The translations under genes and the position numbers were made by a program. The notes under the pieces were generated by a model. It made no database searches, was not told the origin of the DNA, and saw only the letters and a program-made list of their open reading frames with translations. Below are positions 1 through 4,929 of a stretch of 5,134 bases of DNA, piece after piece (the stretch's first letter is position 1; each line of letters begins with the position of its first letter). Origin of the DNA: Actinomycetota bacterium (lineage in GTDB: Bacteria > Actinomycetota > Acidimicrobiia > Acidimicrobiales > CADCSY01); the NCBI GenBank assembly GCA_016178435.1, contig JACOTK010000319.1, positions 1 to 5,134 on the forward strand, written 5' to 3'.

Positions 1-1
1 C

Positions 2-106
2 GGGTCGGCCGAGAACCGCTCCCTCACCGTCGAGGCCGACCTGAACGGCAACGGCCTCATGGACATGCTGCGGCGCCGCTGGATCCTCCGGAAGCTGGGG
101 TTGTAG
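2..106 (+). CDS. C-terminal end of an unidentified protein (5' end outside window)
   Basis: This is an open frame from the window edge to a TAG stop, giving the last 34 residues of a protein. The tail is basic and ends MDMLRRRWILRKLGL. Before it comes a short stretch, SLTVEADLNGNG, that could be a final beta strand followed by a C-terminal helix. That arrangement is compatible with the end of an SRPBCC/polyketide-cyclase-like fold, but 34 residues are too few to assign a family, so function is left open. Codon use (G/C third positions) agrees with the neighbouring genes, which supports real coding. It converges on the HxlR-type gene with 32 bases between the stops. Confidence 0.55.
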   Translation, partial: GSAENRSLTVEADLNGNGLMDMLRRRWILRKLGL

Positions 107-108
107 AG

Positions 109-140
109 GCCGGCGCCGGCGGGCAGGTCGCCGGCAGGTC
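109..140. terminator. GC-rich palindromic spacer between convergent genes, possible bidirectional terminator
   Basis: The gap between two convergent stops contains three copies of the self-complementary hexamer GCCGGC (109-114, 115-120, 130-135). The second and third can pair as a 6-bp stem with a 9-base loop on either strand. The same stretch also reads as an 11-base tandem direct repeat with one mismatch (GCGGGCAGGTC at 119-129, GCCGGCAGGTC at 130-140); its last two bases are the first two of the HxlR gene's stop triplet on the + strand. There is no T-run, so intrinsic termination is only a suggestion from position and symmetry. Confidence 0.3.
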
Positions 141-819
141 ATCTCGCCGGTTCCCGCGGACCGGTCTCCTCGGCGACGATGTGCGAAACGGGAGAGGGCC
201 CGAACGCCTCGTGGAAGGCGCCCACGGCCGAGGTCGAGCCCGAGAGCGAGATGTCACCCCGGCGATGGGCATCGATCAGAAGGTCTTGGCCGAGGTAGGT
301 GCGATACAGCGCGGAACGTGTGGCGTGCAGTTTCACGTCGATCTCGAAGCCCGGGTCGGCCACGCACAGGGAGGCCTGCGGCTCGGCGACGATCCAGTAT
401 TGCCTGGGGTGATCCGAGAACGTGACGTGCACGGTGAAGCGGGGTCGGGGGACGCCGGTCGTGTCCATCCGGCGATGGAGCCACCACAACAACAGGTCCG
501 GGTCGAGCTCGGTGGGGTCCGGCTCGCCGAAGGACCATCGCGCCCCCCACGAGGCGAGGCCGAGGATCAGCGGCTCGAGATCACGACCGGCCCGGGTGAG
601 GCGATAGCAGCCCGCCTCGTCGTGCTCGACCACGCCGGCGAGGCGGAGTTGGCGCAGACGGCGTGTGAGCAGGGCACGGGACAATCCGGGGTTGCCGCGG
701 ATCAGCTCGTTGAACCTGGTCGTGCCCGTCAGCAGATCGCGCACGATGTGGATCGTCCAGCGATCGCCGATCACCTCGGCCGACCGGGAGATGGGGCAGT
801 ACTGGCCGTAGGCGGTCAT
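139..819 (-). CDS. HxlR-family winged-helix transcriptional regulator with C-terminal SCP2-like domain
   Basis: A cytoplasmic DNA-binding regulator of 226 residues. Residues 1-100 form the HxlR winged helix: the N-terminal YCPISRSAEVIGDRWT carries the family's conserved cysteine (Cys8) and the G-D-R-W-T turn. This is followed by TRFNELIRGNPGLSRALLTRRLRQL (helix-turn-helix, about 34-58) and a wing ending CYRLTRAGRDL. Residues about 125-205 resemble the SCP2/sterol-carrier-like ligand domain found on a long subclass of HxlR proteins (pattern DPGFEIDVKL, YLGQDLLIDAHRRGDISLSG). Plain HxlR proteins are only about 110-140 residues. The ATG at 819 is chosen because Cys8 then sits at the usual distance from the start; a GTG at 879 would add 20 atypical residues and cross the dyad at 852-868. 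No strong ribosome binding site is visible. It is divergent from the TIGR03086-type gene and may control it and itself. The ligand cannot be read from sequence. Confidence 0.9.
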   Translation of the reverse strand: MTAYGQYCPISRSAEVIGDRWTIHIVRDLLTGTTRFNELIRGNPGLSRALLTRRLRQLRLAGVVEHDEAGCYRLTRAGRDLEPLILGLASWGARWSFGEPDPTELDPDLLLWWLHRRMDTTGVPRPRFTVHVTFSDHPRQYWIVAEPQASLCVADPGFEIDVKLHATRSALYRTYLGQDLLIDAHRRGDISLSGSTSAVGAFHEAFGPSPVSHIVAEETGPREPAR

Positions 820-851
820 GGCGCCATTCTGACACGTCGATCCATCCGAGA

Positions 852-868
852 GGTTCAGTATTGGAACC
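852..868. promoter_or_regulatory. Small dyad, candidate operator in the divergent gap
   Basis: GGTTC (852-856) and GAACC (864-868) form perfect 5-bp inverted arms separated by 7 bases. The dyad lies 33-49 bases upstream of the HxlR-type start and about 104-120 bases upstream of the TIGR03086-type start. Several HxlR/DUF24 regulators (YodB, for example) bind short arms with a 7-base spacer, which makes the spacing suggestive. Arms this short arise by chance in a gap of this size, so the case rests on position. No convincing -10/-35 pair was found for either gene in 820-971. Confidence 0.35.
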
Positions 869-960
869 AGTCGCAGCACCGAGGGTGGTCTTGAATGAGG
901 AGAACCGGCATTCCTCCGCCGGATCGGTCCACCGAGAGCCCGTCACCGGGGCTCATCACG

Positions 961-966
961 AAGGAG
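961..966 (+). promoter_or_regulatory. Ribosome binding site deciding the TIGR03086-type gene start
   Basis: AAGGAG lies 5 bases before the ATG at 972. It is the best Shine-Dalgarno match in the left half of the window. It fixes the start at 972 rather than at the in-frame TTG at 861, which has no such site and would add residues unlike the family. Confidence 0.85.
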
Positions 967-971
967 CTGCA

Positions 972-1535
972 ATGGAAGGCAACGAGCAACTGGCGATCAT
1001 CATCCCGATGTTGAAGAAGGTCGGGGGTGGTATCGGCGACGGGCAACTCACGGCCCCCACACCGTGTCGAGCCTTCGATGTGACAGGCATCCTGGGCCAC
1101 ATGACGGGTCTGGGGTCGGCGCTTGCTCTGGGGTTCCTGGGGACGACGCCCGACGGGACGGGCGAGGCAACGACCGCGGGCGCCTCGGAGGACCCGAGGG
1201 ATGGTTTTCATGAGGCGATGGACGCTCTTCTCGAGGCCGTGGAAAGCCCCGGCGCACTGGATCGCATCATCGAGGGCCCGGCCGGGCCCATGCCCGGGTC
1301 GGTGTTGGCACGACTCGTCGCGCTCGACGGTTTGATCCACGGGTGGGATCTGGCCACCGCAACCCAACAGCCCTGGGCGCCACCCGCCGACATCGTGGCC
1401 GAGGCAGATGCCTTCGCCCGTCAGGCGCTCACGTCCGAGATGCGCGGCGAGGCCTTCGCACCGGAGACGGCGCCGCCCGCCGGCGCAGGTCCGCTGGAGC
1501 GTCTGGTCGCCTTCACCGGACGAGAGGTTGGCTGA
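972..1535 (+). CDS. TIGR03086-type metal-binding protein (DinB/maleylpyruvate isomerase-like fold)
   Basis: A 187-residue cytoplasmic protein, the usual length for the actinobacterial TIGR03086 family within the DinB/MDMPI (mycothiol-dependent maleylpyruvate isomerase) superfamily of four-helix bundles. Family marks seen: DGQLTAPTPCRAFDVTGILGHM (about 23-44), matching the typical 'L-x-x-P-T-P-C-x-x-W-x-V-x-x-L-x-x-H' with Phe35 in place of the usual Trp; His43, a likely metal ligand; and LIHGWDLATAT (121-131) with His123, the second likely ligand. The fold generally binds a divalent metal, and some members act on thiol (mycothiol) conjugates; the substrate here is unknown. The middle (about 57-80) is a Gly/Thr/Ala-rich linker. 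It is divergently paired with the HxlR-type regulator, a plausible controller. The next gene on the same strand starts 80 bases downstream, so the two could be co-transcribed, although a large dyad lies between them. Confidence 0.85.
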   Translation: MEGNEQLAIIIPMLKKVGGGIGDGQLTAPTPCRAFDVTGILGHMTGLGSALALGFLGTTPDGTGEATTAGASEDPRDGFHEAMDALLEAVESPGALDRIIEGPAGPMPGSVLARLVALDGLIHGWDLATATQQPWAPPADIVAEADAFARQALTSEMRGEAFAPETAPPAGAGPLERLVAFTGREVG

Positions 1536-1572
1536 CGGGGTCCACGCGCGCCGTTTCGCCGAGCGGGCGGCA

Positions 1573-1617
1573 ATGATGAGGGCTCGTCGGCACCCGAGAG
1601 AAACGAGCGCTCATCAT
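1573..1617 (+). promoter_or_regulatory. 15-bp inverted repeat covering the DUF1003 gene's start codon
   Basis: The left arm ATGATGAGGGCTCGT (1573-1587) and right arm ACGAGCGCTCATCAT (1603-1617) are complementary at 14 of 15 positions. The only mismatch is G1581 against G1609, and the loop is 15 bases (1588-1602). The right arm contains the GAG that is the only well-spaced Shine-Dalgarno candidate (1605-1607) and the first two bases of the ATG at 1616. In mRNA the hairpin would hide both. Readings: a translational switch, a DNA dyad bound by a regulator, or a terminator for the upstream gene that runs into the next start (no T-run follows). The dyad itself is certain; its role is inferred. Confidence 0.75.
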
Positions 1618-2023
1618 GACCCTGAAGTCGAAGCTGCACATTCGCCCGTCCGCATGGCATCACCACCCGGGGGTGCGAAGCGGCAGCGACCTGACCTTTG
1701 GCGAGCGGGCGGCCGATCGCCTGCGCAACGGCATGGGCTCGTGGGGCTTCGTGATCGGGGCCATGATGTTCCTCGCGGGCTGGATGCTCGGCAACCGCAA
1801 TGTCGGCTTCGACAAGTACCCCTTCATCCTGCTCAATCTCATCCTGTCGTGCCTTGCGGCGATGCAGGGCGCCATCTTGTTGATCGCCGCCAAGCGTGAG
1901 GATCAGATCAGCAGCGACCTCGCACGTCACGACTACGAGACCAATATCGAGGCCGACCGCATCGTCAAGGAGATCCACACCCTGACCAGCGAGATCCACG
2001 CCCGGACGGTCGCTCGAGACTAG
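1616..2023 (+). CDS. DUF1003-family two-helix membrane protein
   Basis: A 135-residue inner-membrane protein of the DUF1003 family, whose function is not established. The family core is complete: LTFGERAADRLRNGMGSW (26-43), first membrane helix at about 44-60 (FVIGAMMFLAGWML), a short loop with FDKYPFILLN (65-74), second helix at about 70-92 (including SCLAAMQGAILLIAA), then the hallmark HDYETN (105-110) opening a charged, probably coiled C-terminal helix that runs to the end. A histidine cluster, WHHHPG (14-19), precedes the core. The ATG at 1616 gives a normal family length, but its Shine-Dalgarno is weak and both are buried in the inverted repeat at 1573-1617; a GTG at 1673 is the only near alternative and would still keep the core. 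The stop TAG (2021-2023) interlocks with the stop of the convergent fusion gene. Codon use is like its neighbours. Confidence 0.9.
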   Translation: MTLKSKLHIRPSAWHHHPGVRSGSDLTFGERAADRLRNGMGSWGFVIGAMMFLAGWMLGNRNVGFDKYPFILLNLILSCLAAMQGAILLIAAKREDQISSDLARHDYETNIEADRIVKEIHTLTSEIHARTVARD

Positions 2024-3510
2024 AGGGCCTCGCGCGAGGACAGGCCCCAGGGTGGTCGGTGGGAGGAGACCGCGCCTTGTGGGCTGCGACGCGTCAGGTC
2101 GATGGGAGCGGGCGTCACTCGGGCGGCGAGGTGGATCGTGAACCAGTTGCGGGCGGCTTCTGCGGCGGCGTGCAGCGTGCCGGGCTCCTCGAAGAGGTGG
2201 GTGGCGCCGGGGATGACCACGAGTCGATTCTCACAACGCAGCCGGGCCTTGGCCTGACGGTTGAGTCCGAGCACCATCTCGTCGTGGCCACCGACGATCA
2301 GCAGCGTCGGCGTCGGCACCACTTCGAGGCGATCTGCGGCGAGGTCGGGCCGACCGCCTCGCGAGACCACCGCCGCGATGTCTGCGCCGGGCTCGGCAGC
2401 GGCCCACAGTGCAGCAGCAGCGCCCGTGCTTGCGCCGAAGTAGCCCACCGGGAGGCCTGCAACTCGTGGCTGCGAGCGCAGCCATTCGGTGGCGGCGACC
2501 AATCGGCCCGCGAGCAACTCGATGTCGAACACCTTGGCCCGGTCGTGCTCCTCGTCGAGGGTGAGCAGGTCGAAGAGCAGCGTCCCGATCTCTGCCTTGT
2601 CGAGGATGCCGGCGACGTAGCGGTTGCGAGGGCTGTGACTCGTGCTGCCGCTTCCATGGGCGAACACGACGACGCCGATCGCCCCCTCGGGCACCGTGAG
2701 CCGCCCGGTGAGGCGAACCGCCCCCGCCTGCAACTCGATGTCCGTGTCGATTCGTGCGCTGCCCCCGCCCCCCGTGCCCCCGGTCTCTGTAACGCCGCCC
2801 TTCGCGTTCCGGCCCTTCGCGTTCCCGCCCTTCGCGTTCCCGTCCGGAGTCCCCTCGGGGGCTCGCGGCGGGGTCATGTGCGCGCCACGATCGAGCCATG
2901 CGACCACCTCGTCATCGGAGGTCTGGTTGAAGTTCAGGTAGAACTGGCCGATCGCCGAGAAGCTCCGGGGGGTCTGCAGGGCGATCAACTCGTCGGCGTC
3001 GTGCGCGAAGCGAGCCTTCCAGTCCGGCGGCGCCACGGGCACGGCGAGCACGATGCGCGCAGCTCCCCGGGCGCGGGCGACCTGGCAGGCGGCACGTGCC
3101 GTCGAGCCGGTGGCGATGCCGTCGTCGACGATCAGCGCCGTGCGGCCGTGGAGGGGGATGCCGGCACGGGCGCCCCGGAATCGTTTCACCCGGCGATCGA
3201 GCTCGGTCCGTTCCCGTGCCTCCACAGCGGCGATCTCACGTTCGGTTACACCCGTTCGCTCGACGAGCTCACGGTTGATGATGCGCACGTCGCCCTCACC
3301 GATGGCGCCCATGCCGAGCTCGGGTTGGAAGGGAAGGCCCAGCTTGCGCACCACGATGACGTCGAGCGGGGCGCCAAGGGCCTGGGCCACCTGGAAGGCC
3401 ACGGGAACACCGCCGCGGGGGAGACCGAGCACCACCACGGGCTCACTCCGAAGGTGTTCCAGCCTGACGGCCAGGCGCCTACCCGCTTCGACGCGATCCA
3501 CGAAGATCAT
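2020..3510 (-). CDS. Phosphoribosyltransferase fused to dienelactone-hydrolase-like alpha/beta hydrolase
   Basis: A 496-residue cytoplasmic two-domain protein. Residues about 1-210 are a type I phosphoribosyltransferase. The PRPP-binding loop LIVDDGIATGST (126-137) is intact, with the subfamily marks LGLPRGGVPVA (28-38), RKLGLPFQPELGMGAIGEGD (55-74) and FNQTSDDEV (194-202). Residues about 255-462 are an alpha/beta hydrolase: oxyanion region FAHGSGST (283-290), nucleophile elbow GASTG with Ser361, acid Asp410 (GGHDEM) and His438 (GATHLF), so the triad is complete. A Gly/Asn/Lys linker (about 213-252) joins them, and a basic, Pro-rich tail (465-496) follows. M. tuberculosis Rv0571c, a DosR-regulon protein of about 440 residues, has this architecture; the extra length here is mostly linker and tail. 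Substrates of both domains are unknown. The ATG at 3510 is chosen for the strong GGGAGGG site 5 bases upstream; a start at 3603 would span the control region. Confidence 0.92.
   Translation of the reverse strand: MIFVDRVEAGRRLAVRLEHLRSEPVVVLGLPRGGVPVAFQVAQALGAPLDVIVVRKLGLPFQPELGMGAIGEGDVRIINRELVERTGVTEREIAAVEARERTELDRRVKRFRGARAGIPLHGRTALIVDDGIATGSTARAACQVARARGAARIVLAVPVAPPDWKARFAHDADELIALQTPRSFSAIGQFYLNFNQTSDDEVVAWLDRGAHMTPPRAPEGTPDGNAKGGNAKGRNAKGGVTETGGTGGGGSARIDTDIELQAGAVRLTGRLTVPEGAIGVVVFAHGSGSTSHSPRNRYVAGILDKAEIGTLLFDLLTLDEEHDRAKVFDIELLAGRLVAATEWLRSQPRVAGLPVGYFGASTGAAAALWAAAEPGADIAAVVSRGGRPDLAADRLEVVPTPTLLIVGGHDEMVLGLNRQAKARLRCENRLVVIPGATHLFEEPGTLHAAAEAARNWFTIHLAARVTPAPIDLTRRSPQGAVSSHRPPWGLSSREAL
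2797..2841 (-). repeat. Three-copy 15-base tandem repeat in the linker of the fusion gene
   Basis: GCCCTTCGCGTTCCG (2797-2811) is followed by two copies of GCCCTTCGCGTTCCC (2812-2826, 2827-2841), so the copies differ at one base. On the coding strand each unit encodes five residues, giving the series GNAKG-GNAKG-RNAKG in the linker between the phosphoribosyltransferase and hydrolase domains. As the unit is a multiple of three, copy-number change would lengthen or shorten the linker without breaking the frame. Confidence 0.9.
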
Positions 3511-3515
3511 GGCAA

Positions 3516-3522
3516 CCCTCCC
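3516..3522 (-). promoter_or_regulatory. Ribosome binding site of the fusion gene
   Basis: On the - strand GGGAGGG precedes the ATG at 3510 by 5 bases and is itself preceded by AAAA. It is a strong Shine-Dalgarno sequence and decides the start. The 5' side lies directly next to the dyad at 3527-3547. Confidence 0.8.
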
Positions 3523-3526
3523 TTTT

Positions 3527-3547
3527 CTTGGGGACAGGCTCCTCAAG
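3527..3547. promoter_or_regulatory. CTTGnGGA-N5-TCCnCAAG dyad just upstream of the fusion gene's ribosome binding site
   Basis: Read on the + strand, CTTG, any base, GGA (3527-3534) and TCC, any base, CAAG (3540-3547) are inverted arms with 7 paired positions each, one mismatch and a 5-base centre. The + strand contains TTGGGGAC (3528-3535), a complete match to the DosR half site TTSGGGAC, while the opposite half is diverged and one base closer. It could be a second operator or, as RNA, a weak leader hairpin 4 bases from the Shine-Dalgarno sequence. The symmetry is seen; the role is inferred. Confidence 0.45.
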
Positions 3548-3561
3548 GCCTCCGTGCAAGC

Positions 3562-3567
3562 CTTACA
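3562..3567 (-). promoter_or_regulatory. Possible -10 element of the fusion gene promoter
   Basis: On the - strand this reads TGTAAG, 4 of 6 matches to TATAAT. It would place transcription start near 3555, about 45 bases before the ATG, and would centre the DosR-like box (3585-3604) near -40, where an activator overlapping the -35 region would bind. No good -35 hexamer is present, as is common for activator-dependent promoters. Alone this hexamer is weak evidence. Confidence 0.3.
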
Positions 3568-3584
3568 GGAGCGCGCGCCGGCGG

Positions 3585-3604
3585 CCAGGGCCGATGGTCC
3601 CATC
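3585..3604 (-). promoter_or_regulatory. DosR-box-like sequence upstream of the fusion gene
   Basis: On the - strand the site reads GATGGGACCATCGGCCCTGG. Against the mycobacterial DosR consensus TTSGGGACTWWAGTCCCSAA it matches 11 of the 14 core positions (GGGAC, two W positions, G, CCC) and none of the six flanking positions. From memory, natural sites with GGGACC and GGCCC halves occur in mycobacteria. The same stretch contains the perfect dyad GATGG-N2-CCATC (3593-3604). The homologue Rv0571c belongs to the DosR regulon, which makes the placement meaningful. No dosR/dosS gene is in the window. Confidence 0.45.
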
Positions 3605-3645
3605 GCGTGGCTTGTGTGACCGGCGCCCCTTGAGCGGTGCAGCGC

Positions 3646-4929
3646 TTATCGGTGCGCGCCGGCGCCTGATCGACGCTCGGGCGGGTGGGTCTCGTACATC
3701 CGAAGCGCGGCGACGAGCGCCGACGCGGCCGTGAGGGCGGCCACCGCGTAGATGGCGGCGGGAATGGAGACGAGATCGGCGAGCACGCCGGCGAGCAGCG
3801 CCCCCACGGCGAAGCCGCCGTCGCGCCAGAGCCGGTAGATGCCCACCGATCGGGCACGCCATCTCGGATGCGCGACGTCGCCGACAGCGGCGAGCAGGGT
3901 GGGATAGACCATGGCGGTTCCGGCGCCGAGCACCACCGCTCCCGCCGCCCAGGCGCCGAAGCCGGAGCGGGCGGCGATCCAGGCGATGGCGACCGCCTGG
4001 GTGCCCATGCCGCCCACGATCAAGGGTTTGCGTCCGATGCGATCGGAGAGCCCCCCGGTGTAGAGCTGACCGAGGCCCCACACGGCAGGGTAGAGGGCGG
4101 CGAGGATGCCGATGCGCCCGATCGACAGGCCGGCGTCGGCGAAGAAGATCGGGAACAGGCCCCACGCGAGGCCGTCATTGAGGTTGTTGACGAGCCCGGC
4201 CTGCGAGCACGACGACAGCGCCTTGTCGCCAAACGAGGTGAGCCGGAAGATCTCGCCGGTGCTCAGGTCCTCGTGGTGCGCATCGACGACGGGCACGTGA
4301 CCGGCGGCCTCGTGACGGGCGTGCGCGTGGGTCTCACGCACGAACAGGCTCGAGAGGGTGAGGCCGAGCCCGGCATAGGCGAGGCCGAGGAAGAACGGCT
4401 CGGGACGAAGTCCGGCGTGCTCGGCGATCCAGCCTGTCGCGAGCGCGGTGACGGCGACCGCCCCGTAGCCGGCAGCCTCGTTGAGCCCCATGGCGAAGCC
4501 TCGACGAGCGGGGCCCACGAGGTCGATCTTCATGATCACCGTCGTCGACCAGGTGAGACCCTGGTTCACTCCGAGCAACACGTTGGCGAAGACCACCCAG
4601 CCCCAGCTCGGGGCCCACATCAACAGCAGGGGTACGGGAAGGCCGATGACCCAGCCGGTCACGAGGACGGGCTTGCGCCCGTAGCGGTCGGAGAGGGTAC
4701 CGGCGAAGAAGTTCGTACCGGCCTTCACGGCGCCGAACGCGGCGATGAAGGTGAGGGTCGCGGTGAAGGCGGTCAGGGCGAACTCGCGCTCGGCCAAGAG
4801 CGGCAGCACGGTGCGCTCCTGGCCGACCATGCCCCCGACGAGCGCGTTGACCCCCACCAGCAGGGAGAACTGGGCGAGGTTCTCTCGCAGACCGAGTCGC
4901 AGTGGGGTGGCACCGTTCGTCGTGCTCAT
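3646..4929 (-). CDS. Major facilitator superfamily (MFS) transporter, 12 membrane helices
   Basis: A 427-residue inner-membrane secondary transporter of normal MFS length. Hydrophobic stretches fit twelve helices: about 20-38, 55-77, 88-105, 110-128, 148-168, 178-196, then 242-264, 272-293, 301-320, 327-349, 368-388 and 390-411. The MFS loop 2-3 motif is clear, GTLSDRYGRKP (77-87), and recurs in the second half, GGLSDRIGRKP (292-302). The central loop between helices 6 and 7 is rich in histidine (H201, H203, H206, H211, H218, H219). The ATG at 4929 overlaps the stop of the upstream rhodanese gene as ATGA, indicating translational coupling; it has no strong Shine-Dalgarno of its own, as expected for coupling. 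An upstream in-frame GTG at 5061 would run through the rhodanese gene and is rejected. Substrate unknown; the pairing suggests a sulfur compound or a thiol-related toxicant, by inference only. A 135-base gap with no clear terminator separates it from the fusion gene. Confidence 0.92.
   Translation of the reverse strand: MSTTNGATPLRLGLRENLAQFSLLVGVNALVGGMVGQERTVLPLLAEREFALTAFTATLTFIAAFGAVKAGTNFFAGTLSDRYGRKPVLVTGWVIGLPVPLLLMWAPSWGWVVFANVLLGVNQGLTWSTTVIMKIDLVGPARRGFAMGLNEAAGYGAVAVTALATGWIAEHAGLRPEPFFLGLAYAGLGLTLSSLFVRETHAHARHEAAGHVPVVDAHHEDLSTGEIFRLTSFGDKALSSCSQAGLVNNLNDGLAWGLFPIFFADAGLSIGRIGILAALYPAVWGLGQLYTGGLSDRIGRKPLIVGGMGTQAVAIAWIAARSGFGAWAAGAVVLGAGTAMVYPTLLAAVGDVAHPRWRARSVGIYRLWRDGGFAVGALLAGVLADLVSIPAAIYAVAALTAASALVAALRMYETHPPERRSGAGAHR

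Noticed and set aside
181..894. + strand open frame of 237 codons opposite the HxlR-type gene
   Set aside because: It mirrors a clearly recognisable regulator and shows no domain or ribosome binding site.
897..922. Overlapping small hairpins in the leader of the TIGR03086-type gene (GAGGA/TCCTC and CCGGC/GCCGG) as an attenuator
   Set aside because: Stems of only 5 bp with 8-10 base loops are expected by chance in DNA of this composition.
861..971. Longer start (TTG at 861) for the TIGR03086-type gene
   Set aside because: The added residues do not look like the family, the TTG lies inside the candidate operator, and the ATG at 972 has an AAGGAG site at ideal spacing.
1573..1617. Inverted repeats as ends of a small transposable element
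   Set aside because: Only 15 bases separate the arms, there is no flanking target duplication, and the right arm is part of a gene start.
1421..1999. - strand open frame of 192 codons opposite the TIGR03086-type and DUF1003 genes
   Set aside because: It crosses two real + strand genes and has no recognisable motif.
2797..2841. Possible CRISPR-like array
   Set aside because: The 15-base units abut with no spacers and lie in frame within a protein linker.
3511..3603. Longer start (codon at 3603) for the fusion gene
   Set aside because: It would translate the dyads and DosR-like box, while the ATG at 3510 has a strong GGGAGGG site and starts at the usual place for the domain.
2059..3633. Long + strand open frame of 524 codons opposite the fusion gene
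   Set aside because: It is antisense to a gene with two intact, recognisable domains, its translation is rich in Arg/Gly/His with no family features, and such mirror frames are usual in high-GC DNA.
3618..3666. Repeated CCGGCGCC motifs around the MFS stop as a terminator
   Set aside because: They are short GC palindromes that straddle the stop codon and are not followed by a T-run on the - strand; no convincing hairpin could be built.
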